Origin: Corynebacterium sp. ACRPO
GTDB lineage: Bacteria > Actinomycetota > Actinomycetes > Mycobacteriales > Mycobacteriaceae
DNA length: 64,000 nucleotides
NCBI RefSeq assembly: GCF_022347205.1
Contig: NZ_JAKRNE010000011.1
Coordinates: forward strand, 1-64,000
Reading direction: 5' to 3'
Of this stretch, positions 25,475 to 33,660 are shown piece by piece (position 1 is the stretch's first letter; each line of letters opens with the position of its first letter). Position numbers and translations under genes: made by a program. The notes under the pieces are model-generated. The model made no database searches. It was given only the letters and a program-made list of their open reading frames with translations, and was not told where the DNA came from.

Positions 25475-26047
25475 ATGTTCAAGTCCAAGATTGCTTCTAC
25501 CACCGCGGCTCTTGCCGTTGCTTCCGGCCTCATCTTCGCTCCGGCCGCTAACGCCCTGCCGCAGCGTGACCTCGGCCCGGCTAACCCGACCACCATCGGT
25601 GAGCGTTGCTCCAACCCGGGCGATACCGGCCAGACCGTTGACATCAAGCGCACCTACTTCGATGGCTCCGCCGGTTCCTGGACCGTGTCCAACTACAACG
25701 ATGAGCCGTTGCCAGTAACCCGTTCCATCACCGAGACCAAGACCAAGACCTGGAATGTGTCCGCTGGCATTGACTTCAAGCTGATGGACCTCATCAACTT
25801 CACCTTCTCCTCCAGCTACACCGATAGCCAGTCCTACGAGGTAGGCGAGCAGGTTGGTCCGTACAACATTGCTCCGGGCAAGACCGCCGTCCTGCGCGCA
25901 GGCTGGGTTGTCTCTGACTTCGAGGGTCAGAAGACCGTGTGCGGTTCCGACCACAAGTGGCAGGCCAACGGTGGCACCTTCACCGCCACCCTTCCAAAGG
26001 AGCGCCACATCGAGGTCTCCACCCGCGATAACAACGATTGGGGCTAA
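25475..26047 (+). CDS. Secreted single-module protein, aerolysin-like pattern
   Basis: A 190-residue exported protein with a signal peptide cut after ANA (residue 27). Its only two cysteines, 45 and 156, lie 111 residues apart, as in the modules of the preceding gene. The core alternates polar and hydrophobic residues (VTRSITETKTKTWNVSAGID, then INFTFSSSYTDSQSYEVGEQ) and ends VGPYNIAPGKTAVLRAGW ... TVCGSD. Such Ser/Thr-rich amphipathic strands after an N-x-x-D/E-x-P turn are characteristic of ETX/MTX2 and aerolysin-type pore formers, but similarity is by pattern only. AAGGAG precedes the ATG. It starts 32 bp after the first gene. Confidence 0.85.
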   Translation: MFKSKIASTTAALAVASGLIFAPAANALPQRDLGPANPTTIGERCSNPGDTGQTVDIKRTYFDGSAGSWTVSNYNDEPLPVTRSITETKTKTWNVSAGIDFKLMDLINFTFSSSYTDSQSYEVGEQVGPYNIAPGKTAVLRAGWVVSDFEGQKTVCGSDHKWQANGGTFTATLPKERHIEVSTRDNNDWG

Positions 26048-26049
26048 AC

Positions 26050-26628
26050 GTGAGCAAGACGTCCATCGCTAGCGCCCTCGCGGCGCTGAGCCTGGTGGCC
26101 GCTCCTGTTGCCCACGCCGCTGATTTCGGTGGGGACTTTGAGCTGCCCCAGCGCTGGAACGACGACTACAAGCCGGGCACGCATTGCTCGACGCCAGGTG
26201 AAAACGGCACCTACGTCACCGCAAAGCGCCGCTGGTTCAAGCAGACCGACGCCACCAGCGTGGCTAACCGCAACGCCGAGGAAGTACCGGTCAAGCACAC
26301 CGTCACCCAAGCTCGCACCCAGACCATCGAGGTCTCCGGATCCGTTGAGGGCACCGGCGAGCTGGCCAAGGTGCTGACCAAGACCTATGGCTTCAACTAC
26401 GTCAGCGAGCAGCACTGGAAGCTAAACCAGGTGGTTGGCCCGTACACCTTGCCTGCGAACTCGCAGGGCAAGCTGGTGTGGGGCTTTACCATGCTCGACA
26501 CTGATGGTCAGGATGTGCGCTGCAACTCCGACCAGCAGTGGGAAGCCCAAGGAAAGCCATACTCGGCTTCTGTGCCAGAAGCGCGCTACTCCGAGCTGCG
26601 CCTCGAAGACGCGCCTGAGTGGAACTAG
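26050..26628 (+). CDS. Secreted single-module protein, paralogue of the preceding gene
   Basis: A 192-residue exported protein; signal peptide cleaved after AHA at about residue 23. Two cysteines only (46 and 158, 112 apart) in the contexts THCSTPGENG and VRCNSDQQW, which match ERCSNPGDTG and TVCGSDHKW of the previous protein. The centre has VPVKHTVTQARTQTIEVSGS and VVGPYTLPANSQGKLVWGF. GTG 26050 begins 2 bp after the preceding stop with only GGGG as a ribosome site, suggesting coupled translation and a matched dose of the two proteins. The unit ends in a strong terminator. Identity with its paralogue looks low outside the cysteine motifs, so the duplication is old. Confidence 0.85.
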   Translation: MSKTSIASALAALSLVAAPVAHAADFGGDFELPQRWNDDYKPGTHCSTPGENGTYVTAKRRWFKQTDATSVANRNAEEVPVKHTVTQARTQTIEVSGSVEGTGELAKVLTKTYGFNYVSEQHWKLNQVVGPYTLPANSQGKLVWGFTMLDTDGQDVRCNSDQQWEAQGKPYSASVPEARYSELRLEDAPEWN

Positions 26629-26643
26629 TCCACCACAACTATT

Positions 26644-26681
26644 AAGCGCCCTCTCGGTTCATATGAACCGAGAGGGCGCTT
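26644..26681. terminator. Strong terminator after the secreted-protein genes
   Basis: AAGCGCCCTCTCGGTTC (26644-26660) and GAACCGAGAGGGCGCTT (26665-26681) are perfectly complementary 17-bp arms around ATAT, followed by TTT. It may also serve the convergent treS gene. Confidence 0.93.
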
Positions 26682-26736
26682 TTATCTGCGCGTCGCAGTG
26701 CAGCGGGGAGTGCGTGGATGCGGCATGCGCTATGGC

Positions 26737-28227
26737 CTAGGCCGGCAGCCAGGCGTAGCCGTACGGCCCGAGCTCTACTGGGCCTAGGTCGATGGAGCGA
26801 TCGCTGAAGTTGTGCAAGCACAGCAGATCGCCGCGTTGGTAGCCAAGGACGGCTTCCTCGCCCGTCTCTACTGGTTCGCACGGAGCGGTGCCGAGATCCG
26901 GATGGGCATGGCGCTCGGCAATCATGGCGCGGACGGTGTTGAGCAACGAGGTGGCGTCATCAAGCTGGGCGGCCACGGAGGTACCTCCCACAACCGGAAG
27001 GCGGGAAGGTGCGTTGGTACTAAAACCAGAGTGCTCGGAATCGTCCCACTGCATTGGGGTGCGCACCGCATAGCGGTCCGGGAGCGTGGTGTCATCGAGC
27101 ATGCCAATCTCATCGCCGTAGTAGATAAACGGTGCGCCCGGCAGGGTCATCAGCAGCGAGAACATGAGCTCCACCTTGCGGCGATCGCCGTTCATCAGCG
27201 GCATCAGCCGGCGGGCAATGCCCACATGAGCGCGCATTTCATCATCGGGGAGGAAGGCTTCATACATCAGCTCGCGCACGTCATCGTCCACCATCTCCAG
27301 AGTGAGCTCATCGTGGTTGCGCAGGAAGGTACCCCACTGGCAACCATCCGGCAGGGCGGGCAGCTCATCAAGGATGGAGTAGACCGGGGTGGCGTCGCCA
27401 AGCGCCAATGCTTGGTACAACCGTGGCATAACCGGGAAGTTGAAGACCATGTGGAAGCGCTCGCCCTTGCCATAGAACTGCATGGTCTCTGCCGGAGGCT
27501 GATTGGCCTCCGCGATGAGCACCGCATCTGGGTAGTGGGTGTCCATGAAGGAGCGAATCTTCTCCACAAACTCGATGGTCTCCGGCAGGGACTCGCCACC
27601 TAAACCATCGCGTTCAAAGAGGTAAGCAATGGCATCAAGGCGCAGGCCGTCCAAACCCTTGTCCATCCAGAAGGACAAGATCTTGAACACTTCCTCCTGC
27701 ACGGCCGGGTTATCGTAATTTAAATCCGGCTGGTGGGAGTAGAAGCGGTGGAAGTAGTACTGGCCGCGCTGGTCATCCCAGGTCCAGTTGGATGTTTCCA
27801 CGTCGGTGAAAATGACACGGATTTCGGGATAGCGCTCGGGGTCATCGCCCCAAACATAGAAATCGCCATACGGGCCGGTGGGATCCGTGCGGGAGGCCTG
27901 GAACCACGGGTGATCGGAGCTGGTGTGATTGAGCGCCAAATCCGTCATAATGCGCATGCCGCGGCGGTGCAGCTGCGCAATGAGCTCTTCAAAGTCCTCC
28001 ATCGTTCCGTAATCCGGATGGATGGAGTAGTAGTCCGCGATATCGTAGCCATCATCGCGCAAGGGGCTGGCATAAAACGGCGAGAGCCACAGGCAGTCCA
28101 CGCCTAGCCACTGGAGGTAATCCAGCTTATCGATGACCCCGCGCAGCGTGCCTACCTCCTTATCGCCGTCGGCTTTGAAGGAACCGACGAGGGCCTGGTA
28201 GAAGACGGCATTGTGGTACCAGCTCAT
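26737..28227 (-). CDS. treS: Trehalose synthase-like GH13 enzyme
   Basis: A 496-residue GH13 glycosidase. Conserved regions are MTDLALNHTSSDHPWF, DGLRLDAIAYL (nucleophile Asp198), VLIAEAN (acid Glu240) and FLRNHDELTLEMV (Asp306). The stretch FNFPVMPRLYQALALGD with CQWGTFLRNHDE is typical of trehalose synthase (maltose to trehalose isomerase, GH13_16) rather than plain alpha-amylase. It is shorter than mycobacterial TreS (about 600 residues). ATG 28227 is chosen because MSWYHNAVFYQ opens the fold; its ATGA overlaps the end of the small membrane gene. Last in the trehalose-type ABC operon, it would convert imported disaccharide. Maltose-glucosyltransferase activity is an alternative. Confidence 0.8.
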   Translation of the reverse strand: MSWYHNAVFYQALVGSFKADGDKEVGTLRGVIDKLDYLQWLGVDCLWLSPFYASPLRDDGYDIADYYSIHPDYGTMEDFEELIAQLHRRGMRIMTDLALNHTSSDHPWFQASRTDPTGPYGDFYVWGDDPERYPEIRVIFTDVETSNWTWDDQRGQYYFHRFYSHQPDLNYDNPAVQEEVFKILSFWMDKGLDGLRLDAIAYLFERDGLGGESLPETIEFVEKIRSFMDTHYPDAVLIAEANQPPAETMQFYGKGERFHMVFNFPVMPRLYQALALGDATPVYSILDELPALPDGCQWGTFLRNHDELTLEMVDDDVRELMYEAFLPDDEMRAHVGIARRLMPLMNGDRRKVELMFSLLMTLPGAPFIYYGDEIGMLDDTTLPDRYAVRTPMQWDDSEHSGFSTNAPSRLPVVGGTSVAAQLDDATSLLNTVRAMIAERHAHPDLGTAPCEPVETGEEAVLGYQRGDLLCLHNFSDRSIDLGPVELGPYGYAWLPA

Positions 28228-28409
28228 GAAAGGTCCTTTCTTTTTGCCCGCCAGGTCAGGTAGGTAAGGAGACACAGGGCGCCGGCTAGGAGGCCGGGCC
28301 ATAGGGCGGGGGAGTCATGGAAGAGATTGAGTACAGCTTGGATAACCGCGAGGAGGCTAAAGAAACCGAGGAAGCCTAAGGCGGTATCCCACAGCATGGC
28401 CCGGCGCAT
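28224..28409 (-). CDS. Small two-helix membrane protein
   Basis: A 61-residue protein with two hydrophobic helices (ALGFLGFFSLLAVIQAVLNL and PALWPGLLAGALCLLTYLTW) and a basic C-terminus (RAKRKDLS). It shares overlapping stop/start codons with the permease gene upstream and treS downstream, so it is certainly translated within the operon. A small membrane protein also occurs in the trehalose uptake operon of C. glutamicum, but between other genes. Its role is unknown. Confidence 0.75.
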   Translation of the reverse strand: MRRAMLWDTALGFLGFFSLLAVIQAVLNLFHDSPALWPGLLAGALCLLTYLTWRAKRKDLS

Positions 28410-29230
28410 TAGGCCTTGACACCGCCTGCGGTCAGGCCGGCGACGATGCGGTGCTGGAAGATGAGCACCATGATGACCAACGGGATGGTCACCAACGCGC
28501 CAGCAGCCATGGTGGCGGCATAGGGGTACTCGAAAGCGGACGGGCCGGAAAAGCGTGCAATGGCTACGGTCACCGGCTCGGTATCGGTGGTGGACAGCTG
28601 CTTGGCCAGCATGAACTCATTCCAGGTGGTGATAAAGGCGATGATCGCGGTGGTAAATAGCGCCGGCGCCGCAAGAGGCAGAAGCACTAGGCGGAAGGCC
28701 TGGGAGCGCGAGGCGCCATCCACCCGGGCTGCTTCTTCTAGTTCCCAGGGCAGCTGGCGGAAGAAGCTCAGCAGCGTATAAACCGTCAGCGGAAGTGCGA
28801 AGGAAATATTGGGGATGATCATCGCGCGGTAAGTACCAATCCATTCCAGGTTGCCAAAGAGCTGGAAGAGTGGGGTGACCAAGGCAATGGCCGGGAACAT
28901 CGAGGCGGCCAGGATAATGCCGGTCACGATTCCCTTGCCCGGGAAGTCATAACGGGAGAGTGCATAGGCGGTAAAGACGCCGATGAGCACGGCCACAGCG
29001 GTGGTAACCAGGGAGATAAGCAGCGAGTTTCCCAGCGCGGCTAGGAAGTCATTTCCCTTATCGGTAGCCAAGGCATCGCGGAAATTATCCAGCGTGACGT
29101 GGGTGGGCCACGGGGTCGTATCGAAGGTGAAACGCTGATCCCGCAGCGCAGTCACCAGCATCCAGTAAAAGGGCGCCAGACCCCAGAACATGATGAAGAC
29201 GATGCCGGCGTAGTGTCCGAATTTACGCAT
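28409..29230 (-). CDS. tusG: Sugar ABC importer permease (MalG-type), trehalose-type
   Basis: A 273-residue permease with six predicted helices. The cytoplasmic EAA loop reads ELEEAARVDGASRSQAF, which docks onto the ATPase. It belongs to the MalG class of carbohydrate importers. It overlaps the preceding permease gene at its first codon. Substrate assignment to trehalose rests on synteny with tusFGK-E of C. glutamicum and on the adjacent treS; maltose or maltodextrin is the main alternative. Confidence 0.8.
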   Translation of the reverse strand: MRKFGHYAGIVFIMFWGLAPFYWMLVTALRDQRFTFDTTPWPTHVTLDNFRDALATDKGNDFLAALGNSLLISLVTTAVAVLIGVFTAYALSRYDFPGKGIVTGIILAASMFPAIALVTPLFQLFGNLEWIGTYRAMIIPNISFALPLTVYTLLSFFRQLPWELEEAARVDGASRSQAFRLVLLPLAAPALFTTAIIAFITTWNEFMLAKQLSTTDTEPVTVAIARFSGPSAFEYPYAATMAAGALVTIPLVIMVLIFQHRIVAGLTAGGVKA

Positions 29231-30234
29231 TATTTAGCTGCCTTCCTGCCGGAGACATCCGCGCCAAGGAAGCGGATGAGGATAAAGGCGACGACGAAGA
29301 TGAGAAGGAAAATAAGGGTGGAGAGCGCGGAGGCGGAGTTGAAGTTACCCTGGCGCATATCCTCTACCACCAGCTGGGAGATGGTCGCGGTGGGGGAGTT
29401 GGAGGAGCTAGAAATCATGATGACCGGTAGGTCATACATGCGCAGCGCATCCAGGGTGCGGAAGAGCACGGCCACCATGAGCGCCGGGCGCACCAGCGGG
29501 AGCGTGATGCGGAAGAAAGTCTGAATACGGTTGGCGCCGTCCACGCGGGCGGCATCGTAAACGTCCTTGGGAATCATCTGCAGGCCGGCCAGGATGAGCA
29601 GCGCCATGAACGGTGCGGTCTTCCACACGTCCGCGATGATGACAGCCAGGCGAGCGTAGAACGGGTCCGTGGTCCAGGCAATGTTCGCACCAAGCAGCGA
29701 GTTAACGATGCCCTCCGGGGCGAACATGAACTGCCATAGCTTGGCCGTAACGGCCGTAGGAATAGCCCAGGGGATAAGTACCGCAGCGCGCACCAGGCCG
29801 CGGCCGCGGTACTCGCCATTCATAATGAGCGCCATCAGCATGCCCAGGATGGTCTCCAGTAGCACGGTAACGATGGTGAAAAAGAGCGTAATCTTTACCG
29901 CCGGCCAAAAGTCCGTGGCGATAACGCCCGGCGGGCAGGTAGAAATCTGACCAGTGCCGGAAACACACCGGTTATTAATCCAGTACAGGTAATTTTCCAG
30001 CCCGGCAAAGCCGCCCTCCTCAAAAAGCCCCGTTTGCGGGTTGAGCTGCCTATTGCCTTGGAAGGACAGGACAATGGCGCGGATGATGGGGTAGCCGATA
30101 ATGACGGCAAGCACGATGAGCGCCGGAGCAATCAGCCCGGCCACGCGCCCATAATTCTTGCGCTGGGGCTTCGGCGCGCTTGCCGACGCCCCCTTCGGCG
30201 CCCCCTTGGACGCAGTCGGCGAAGCTATAGCCAC
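29230..30234 (-). CDS. tusF: Sugar ABC importer permease (MalF-type), trehalose-type
   Basis: A 334-residue permease with an extended cytoplasmic N-terminus rich in Ala, Lys and Pro (about 30 residues), a first helix (VAGLIAPALIVLAVIIGYPI) and the EAA loop DVYDAARVDGANRIQTF. A periplasmic loop after helix 1 holds two cysteines (NNRCVSGTGQISTCPPG), likely a disulfide. It is followed immediately by the MalG-type partner. Together with the binding protein and the distant ATPase it makes a complete CUT1-type importer. Confidence 0.82.
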   Translation of the reverse strand: MAIASPTASKGAPKGASASAPKPQRKNYGRVAGLIAPALIVLAVIIGYPIIRAIVLSFQGNRQLNPQTGLFEEGGFAGLENYLYWINNRCVSGTGQISTCPPGVIATDFWPAVKITLFFTIVTVLLETILGMLMALIMNGEYRGRGLVRAAVLIPWAIPTAVTAKLWQFMFAPEGIVNSLLGANIAWTTDPFYARLAVIIADVWKTAPFMALLILAGLQMIPKDVYDAARVDGANRIQTFFRITLPLVRPALMVAVLFRTLDALRMYDLPVIMISSSSNSPTATISQLVVEDMRQGNFNSASALSTLIFLLIFVVAFILIRFLGADVSGRKAAK

Positions 30235-30311
30235 GCTGGACCGCCTTTCTGTTCAAGAAATGCTAAGTATTGGCTAGATTCTATCCCCATTAGGGGAGTG
30301 AAAACCACAAA

Positions 30312-30345
30312 GGGTGAGGCGGCGGTGTGTCCGCCTACCTCACCC
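30312..30345 (-). terminator. Attenuating hairpin between binding protein and permease genes
   Basis: GGGTGAGG (30312-30319) pairs with CCTCACCC (30338-30345), with GGCGG/CCGCC inside. On the minus strand it follows the binding-protein stop by 11 bp and is trailed by TTTGTGGTTTTC. Such partial terminators typically keep binding-protein mRNA in excess over permease mRNA. Confidence 0.7.
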
Positions 30346-30356
30346 GGATTGGGCGT

Positions 30357-31607
30357 TTAGCCCTGGGAGGCTGATTCGATGGCCGCCTTCATATCGGCGG
30401 TGGCATCATCCACCGACTTGCCATCCGTCAATGCGGCGTAGGCATTGTCTTGGATGGCCTTGGAAATCGCCGAGTAGAACGGGGAAACCGGGCGCGGTGC
30501 CGCGTTCTCCAGAGATTCCTTCAGCGCCGGCAGGTACGGGAATTCTTGCTGCAGCTGCGGGTCATCGTAGATGGAAGCCAAGACCGGCGGGAAGGACTGC
30601 TCCGCGAAGGACTTCTGGTTGTCCTCGTTGATGATGAACTTCATGAAGTCGAGCGCGGTGCCCTTATTCTTGGAGTTGATATTGATGCCGTTGTTATAGC
30701 CGCCCAGCGTGGACACGCCTACACCGTCCTTGCCCAGCGGGGCCTGAACCTCGACGTCGACGCCGGCATCCACCGCGTTGGAGTACATATATGGCCAGTT
30801 CATGGCGAAGGCGGTCTTGCCCTCAGTAAAGGCCATATTGGTTTCTTCCTCGGTGGCGGCGGTGGAGTCCTTGGAAATGGTCTCCTCCTTGTAGGCATCC
30901 ACCATGGCCTGCAGGCCGTCCTTGGCTTCCTTGGAATCAACGGTGACGTTGCCGTCCTTATCCAGGACAGAACCACCCCAACCTTCCATAAAGCCGGCGG
31001 TGTTGAGTGCCAAGCCCTCGTACTGCTTGAACTGGGTGGTCAGGCAGTCCTTGCCCTTGTCCAGTGCCTTGCAGGCGGACTTAAGGTCCGCGAACTTCTC
31101 CGGTGCCTTATCCGCGAGCTCGGTATTGCGGAAAAGCAGCTGTCCGTTGGTGTTTTGTGGCAGGGCGTAGAGCACGTCGTTATAGGTGGCGGACTCCACG
31201 GTGGCCGGCAAAAGCTCATCCGTATCGGTTTCAAAGTCACCATTGAGCGGTTGGAGCCACTGGTTGGCGGCGAACTCCGCGGTCCACACCACGTCGAGGG
31301 CCATGACATCGTAGTCATCGCTGCCCGCCTGCAGGGACTGCACCAGGGTTTCGCGCTGGGCGTCGGCCTCGCCGGCCAGCTCCTTGAGCGTGACCTTCTC
31401 GTCTGGGTGCTGCTCGTTCCACTTCTCGATGATGGGGGTCACCTTGTCCGTGTCATTTTTGCCCATGGCAAAGGTGATGGGGCCGCGCGCATCCGCACCG
31501 CCCTCAGAGGAGCCGCCCGCCGCGGAATCGGAGGAGGAAGAAGAGCAGCCGGCCAGTGCCAAAACTGCGGTTGTCGCAACGGTGGTGCGAAGCAGGAATT
31601 TCTTCAT
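30357..31607 (-). CDS. tusE: Sugar ABC importer substrate-binding lipoprotein
   Basis: A 416-residue lipoprotein; lipobox VLALAGC near residue 22, then a Ser/Gly-rich linker. The body is a cluster-B sugar-binding fold (ITFAMGKNDTDKVTPIIEKW; VMALDVVWTAEFAANQWLQP; AFAMNWPYMYSNAVDA). It delivers the sugar to the TusF/TusG permease pair. ATG 31607 is used because GAAAGG sits at correct distance and an upstream in-frame GTG overlaps that site. The matching ATPase gene (35379-36365) is upstream on the same strand but is separated by an acquired cassette. Confidence 0.85.
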   Translation of the reverse strand: MKKFLLRTTVATTAVLALAGCSSSSSDSAAGGSSEGGADARGPITFAMGKNDTDKVTPIIEKWNEQHPDEKVTLKELAGEADAQRETLVQSLQAGSDDYDVMALDVVWTAEFAANQWLQPLNGDFETDTDELLPATVESATYNDVLYALPQNTNGQLLFRNTELADKAPEKFADLKSACKALDKGKDCLTTQFKQYEGLALNTAGFMEGWGGSVLDKDGNVTVDSKEAKDGLQAMVDAYKEETISKDSTAATEEETNMAFTEGKTAFAMNWPYMYSNAVDAGVDVEVQAPLGKDGVGVSTLGGYNNGININSKNKGTALDFMKFIINEDNQKSFAEQSFPPVLASIYDDPQLQQEFPYLPALKESLENAAPRPVSPFYSAISKAIQDNAYAALTDGKSVDDATADMKAAIESASQG

Positions 31608-31827
31608 GGAATTCACCTTTCGGAAACTTTCGGTTCTTTAAACCTAAAATACGGAAACCAAAAGGTGGATAATTTTGGCCTATTTAACTCTAAATGGGGG
31701 TAGTAAAGGGGGATGTGGCTGGCTTGGCCGTGTACCTGTTCTACGACGGCCTAGCTGCCTTCGCGGCTAAGTCTCCTCCGTGGGGAATCGTGGGTGCTAG
31801 TTGTATTGACCTTAGATGTTAATTGGT

Positions 31828-31856
31828 TTGCCGAGATCCGCCCCGCTGGGTAGACT
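31828..31856 (+). promoter_or_regulatory. Promoter of the leader peptide/ABC-F transcript
   Basis: TTGCCG (31828-31833) and TAGACT (31851-31856) are separated by exactly 17 bp. The predicted transcription start, about 7 bp further on, coincides with the leader ATG at 31864, implying a leaderless message for that peptide. Confidence 0.55.
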
Positions 31857-31863
31857 CTGCCGC

Positions 31864-31908
31864 ATGTACTCAGGCATCGCTTTCATGAAGCTGCGTTCCG
31901 CCCGCTGA
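31864..31908 (+). CDS. Leader peptide with a K-L-R stalling motif
   Basis: A 14-codon open frame encodes MYSGIAFMKLRSAR and stops with TGA. It contains Lys-Leu-Arg, the +X+ motif at which macrolide-bound ribosomes are known to stall, and it lies 99 bp upstream of an ABC-F antibiotic-resistance gene. From memory its S-G-x-A-F-x-x-L-R core resembles the leader of corynebacterial erm(X). No Shine-Dalgarno fits; the promoter position suggests leaderless translation. The proposed role is drug-dependent attenuation of the downstream genes. Confidence 0.65.
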   Translation: MYSGIAFMKLRSAR

Positions 31909-31955
31909 CGGCGGCGGGACCCCTTCTGATCTTTCGTCTGCCGTCCTGGCCATCT

Positions 31956-31983
31956 GCCGGGCGGCCATCTTGTGCTGCCCGGC
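31956..31983 (+). promoter_or_regulatory. Hairpin in the ABC-F leader RNA
   Basis: GCCGGGC (31956-31962) pairs with GCCCGGC (31977-31983), ending 24 bp before the ABC-F start. GGAC/GTCC pairings upstream offer alternative folds. It could be the attenuator that responds to stalling in the leader peptide. There is no T-run, so translational attenuation fits better than termination. Confidence 0.45.
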
Positions 31984-32007
31984 TCCATGACGAGCTGAGA
32001 GTATGCA

Positions 32008-33660
32008 ATGCCAAACACACCAACCTTGCGGTCATGTGTGTGGAGTGGAACGCCCCAAGGGCTCGCCGCACACATCCGCGCTGAATCAATCCACATCACC
32101 TTGGGGGACAGGCACCTCCTGAACGGGCTGGACGTCACCGTCTCCGCCGGCTCACGTCTGGCGATCGTCGGGGACAACGGTCGTGGCAAGACCACCTTGC
32201 TTCACATTTTGGCCGGGCTCCTGACCCCTGACTCGGGAGTAGTGACCCAGATGGGTTCCCGCGTCTTGGTTAAGCAGGACATGTCTGCCGAGGGTAACCG
32301 CACCGTCGGCGACCTCATCGCCGAAGCGACTGCTCCCTCTAGGTCTGCGCTCGAGGCCCTTGACGTCGCGAGCGCTGCACTCGCCGCGGGTGACGACGCG
32401 GCCGATGCCTATTCCGCAGCGCTCGAGACCGCCACGCTACTGGACGCCTGGGACGCAGAAAGGCGGGTGGACATCGCACTGGCAGGCCTTGACGCCTGCA
32501 GCGACCGCGCTCGCATCCTGTCGACCTTGTCGGTCGGACAACGTTACCGGGTCCGGCTCGCCGTCGCACTTGGATCGACCCCCGACCTGCTCCTGTTGGA
32601 TGAGCCCACCAACCACCTGGATGCTGAAGGACTGTCTTTTCTAACCGAGCAACTGCGTGACCACCCTGGTGGCCTGGCTCTGGTCAGTCACGACCGCGCG
32701 CTGCTGCATGATGTGGCGACGACCTTCCTGGATCTCGACCCGACCCGAGATGGTGTCCCGCGAACCTACTCGGGCGGCTACAAAGGCTGGATTGAAGGCC
32801 GCCGACGAGAACGCCTCAAGTGGGAACAGGATCACGCCGCCCAGGTTGCCCGACACGAGGAACTGACACGCGCTGCAGCCGAGGCGCGCTCCCGCCTGTC
32901 CCAGGGTGGATGGAGACCTGAAAAGGGCACAGGCAAGCACCAACGCGCCACACGCGCTGCTGGAGTGGTCCAAGCCTTCAACCGACGTATCGAAGACCTG
33001 AAAAGTCATGAAATCGGCGTCCCGGCGCCGCCACTGCGTCTTGCGTGGCCCGCCTCGGCAACCCGTGCCGGACAGAGCATCATGAACGCCACCCAGGTTA
33101 CTGTGAAGGACCGATTGGACGCTCCGGTTTCGGTCGACGTGAACGGCGGTGACCGGTTGGTGGTCACCGGACCGAACGGCACGGGAAAATCCACCCTGTT
33201 GGCACTTGTCGCAGGGCGGCTGGCCCCCACCACGGGACATGTGCGAGTTAATCCGAGAGCGCGCATCGCTCTGCTGTCCCAAGAGGTCCCCGACTGGGAC
33301 CGCTCCAGCCCCGCACACGAGGTCTATGAGGCGTACCTGACGAAGCTAGGCCGTCGAGCTCAGGCGCCGTCCCTCGGCTCGCTCGGGCTGCTGGAAGCCT
33401 CCGCAACCGGCACGCCGGTGGGGCGCTTGTCGCAAGGACAGCAACGCCGTCTCCACCTGGCCATGTGTCTGGCCCAGGATCCAGACCTGCTGCTCCTGGA
33501 CGAGCCCACCAATCATCTGTCCTCGATCCTCGTTGATGACATCACCACCGAGCTGCTGCAGACCTCCTGCGCGGTGATCGTTGCCACGCATGACCGGCAG
33601 ATGCTCCACGACCTGGCCGACTGGCCCCACCTGAACCTTGACCTGAAGGACATGCCATGA
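32008..33660 (+). CDS. ABC-F ribosome-protection protein (antibiotic resistance type)
   Basis: A 550-residue protein of two fused ABC ATPase domains without membrane segments. The first domain has Walker [15 protein letters not shown], signature [12 protein letters not shown] and Walker [13 protein letters not shown]; the second has [25 protein letters not shown] and [12 protein letters not shown]. The ~80-residue linker (about 255-345) is basic and helical, as in ABC-F factors that displace macrolides, lincosamides, streptogramins or pleuromutilins from the ribosome (Msr, Vga, TlrC types). The exact drug class cannot be told. It follows a leader peptide, overlaps the MFS gene in ATGA, and its codon choice differs from flanking genes, supporting transfer. 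Confidence 0.85.
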   Translation: MPNTPTLRSCVWSGTPQGLAAHIRAESIHITLGDRHLLNGLDVTVSAGSRLAIVGDNGRGKTTLLHILAGLLTPDSGVVTQMGSRVLVKQDMSAEGNRTVGDLIAEATAPSRSALEALDVASAALAAGDDAADAYSAALETATLLDAWDAERRVDIALAGLDACSDRARILSTLSVGQRYRVRLAVALGSTPDLLLLDEPTNHLDAEGLSFLTEQLRDHPGGLALVSHDRALLHDVATTFLDLDPTRDGVPRTYSGGYKGWIEGRRRERLKWEQDHAAQVARHEELTRAAAEARSRLSQGGWRPEKGTGKHQRATRAAGVVQAFNRRIEDLKSHEIGVPAPPLRLAWPASATRAGQSIMNATQVTVKDRLDAPVSVDVNGGDRLVVTGPNGTGKSTLLALVAGRLAPTTGHVRVNPRARIALLSQEVPDWDRSSPAHEVYEAYLTKLGRRAQAPSLGSLGLLEASATGTPVGRLSQGQQRRLHLAMCLAQDPDLLLLDEPTNHLSSILVDDITTELLQTSCAVIVATHDRQMLHDLADWPHLNLDLKDMP

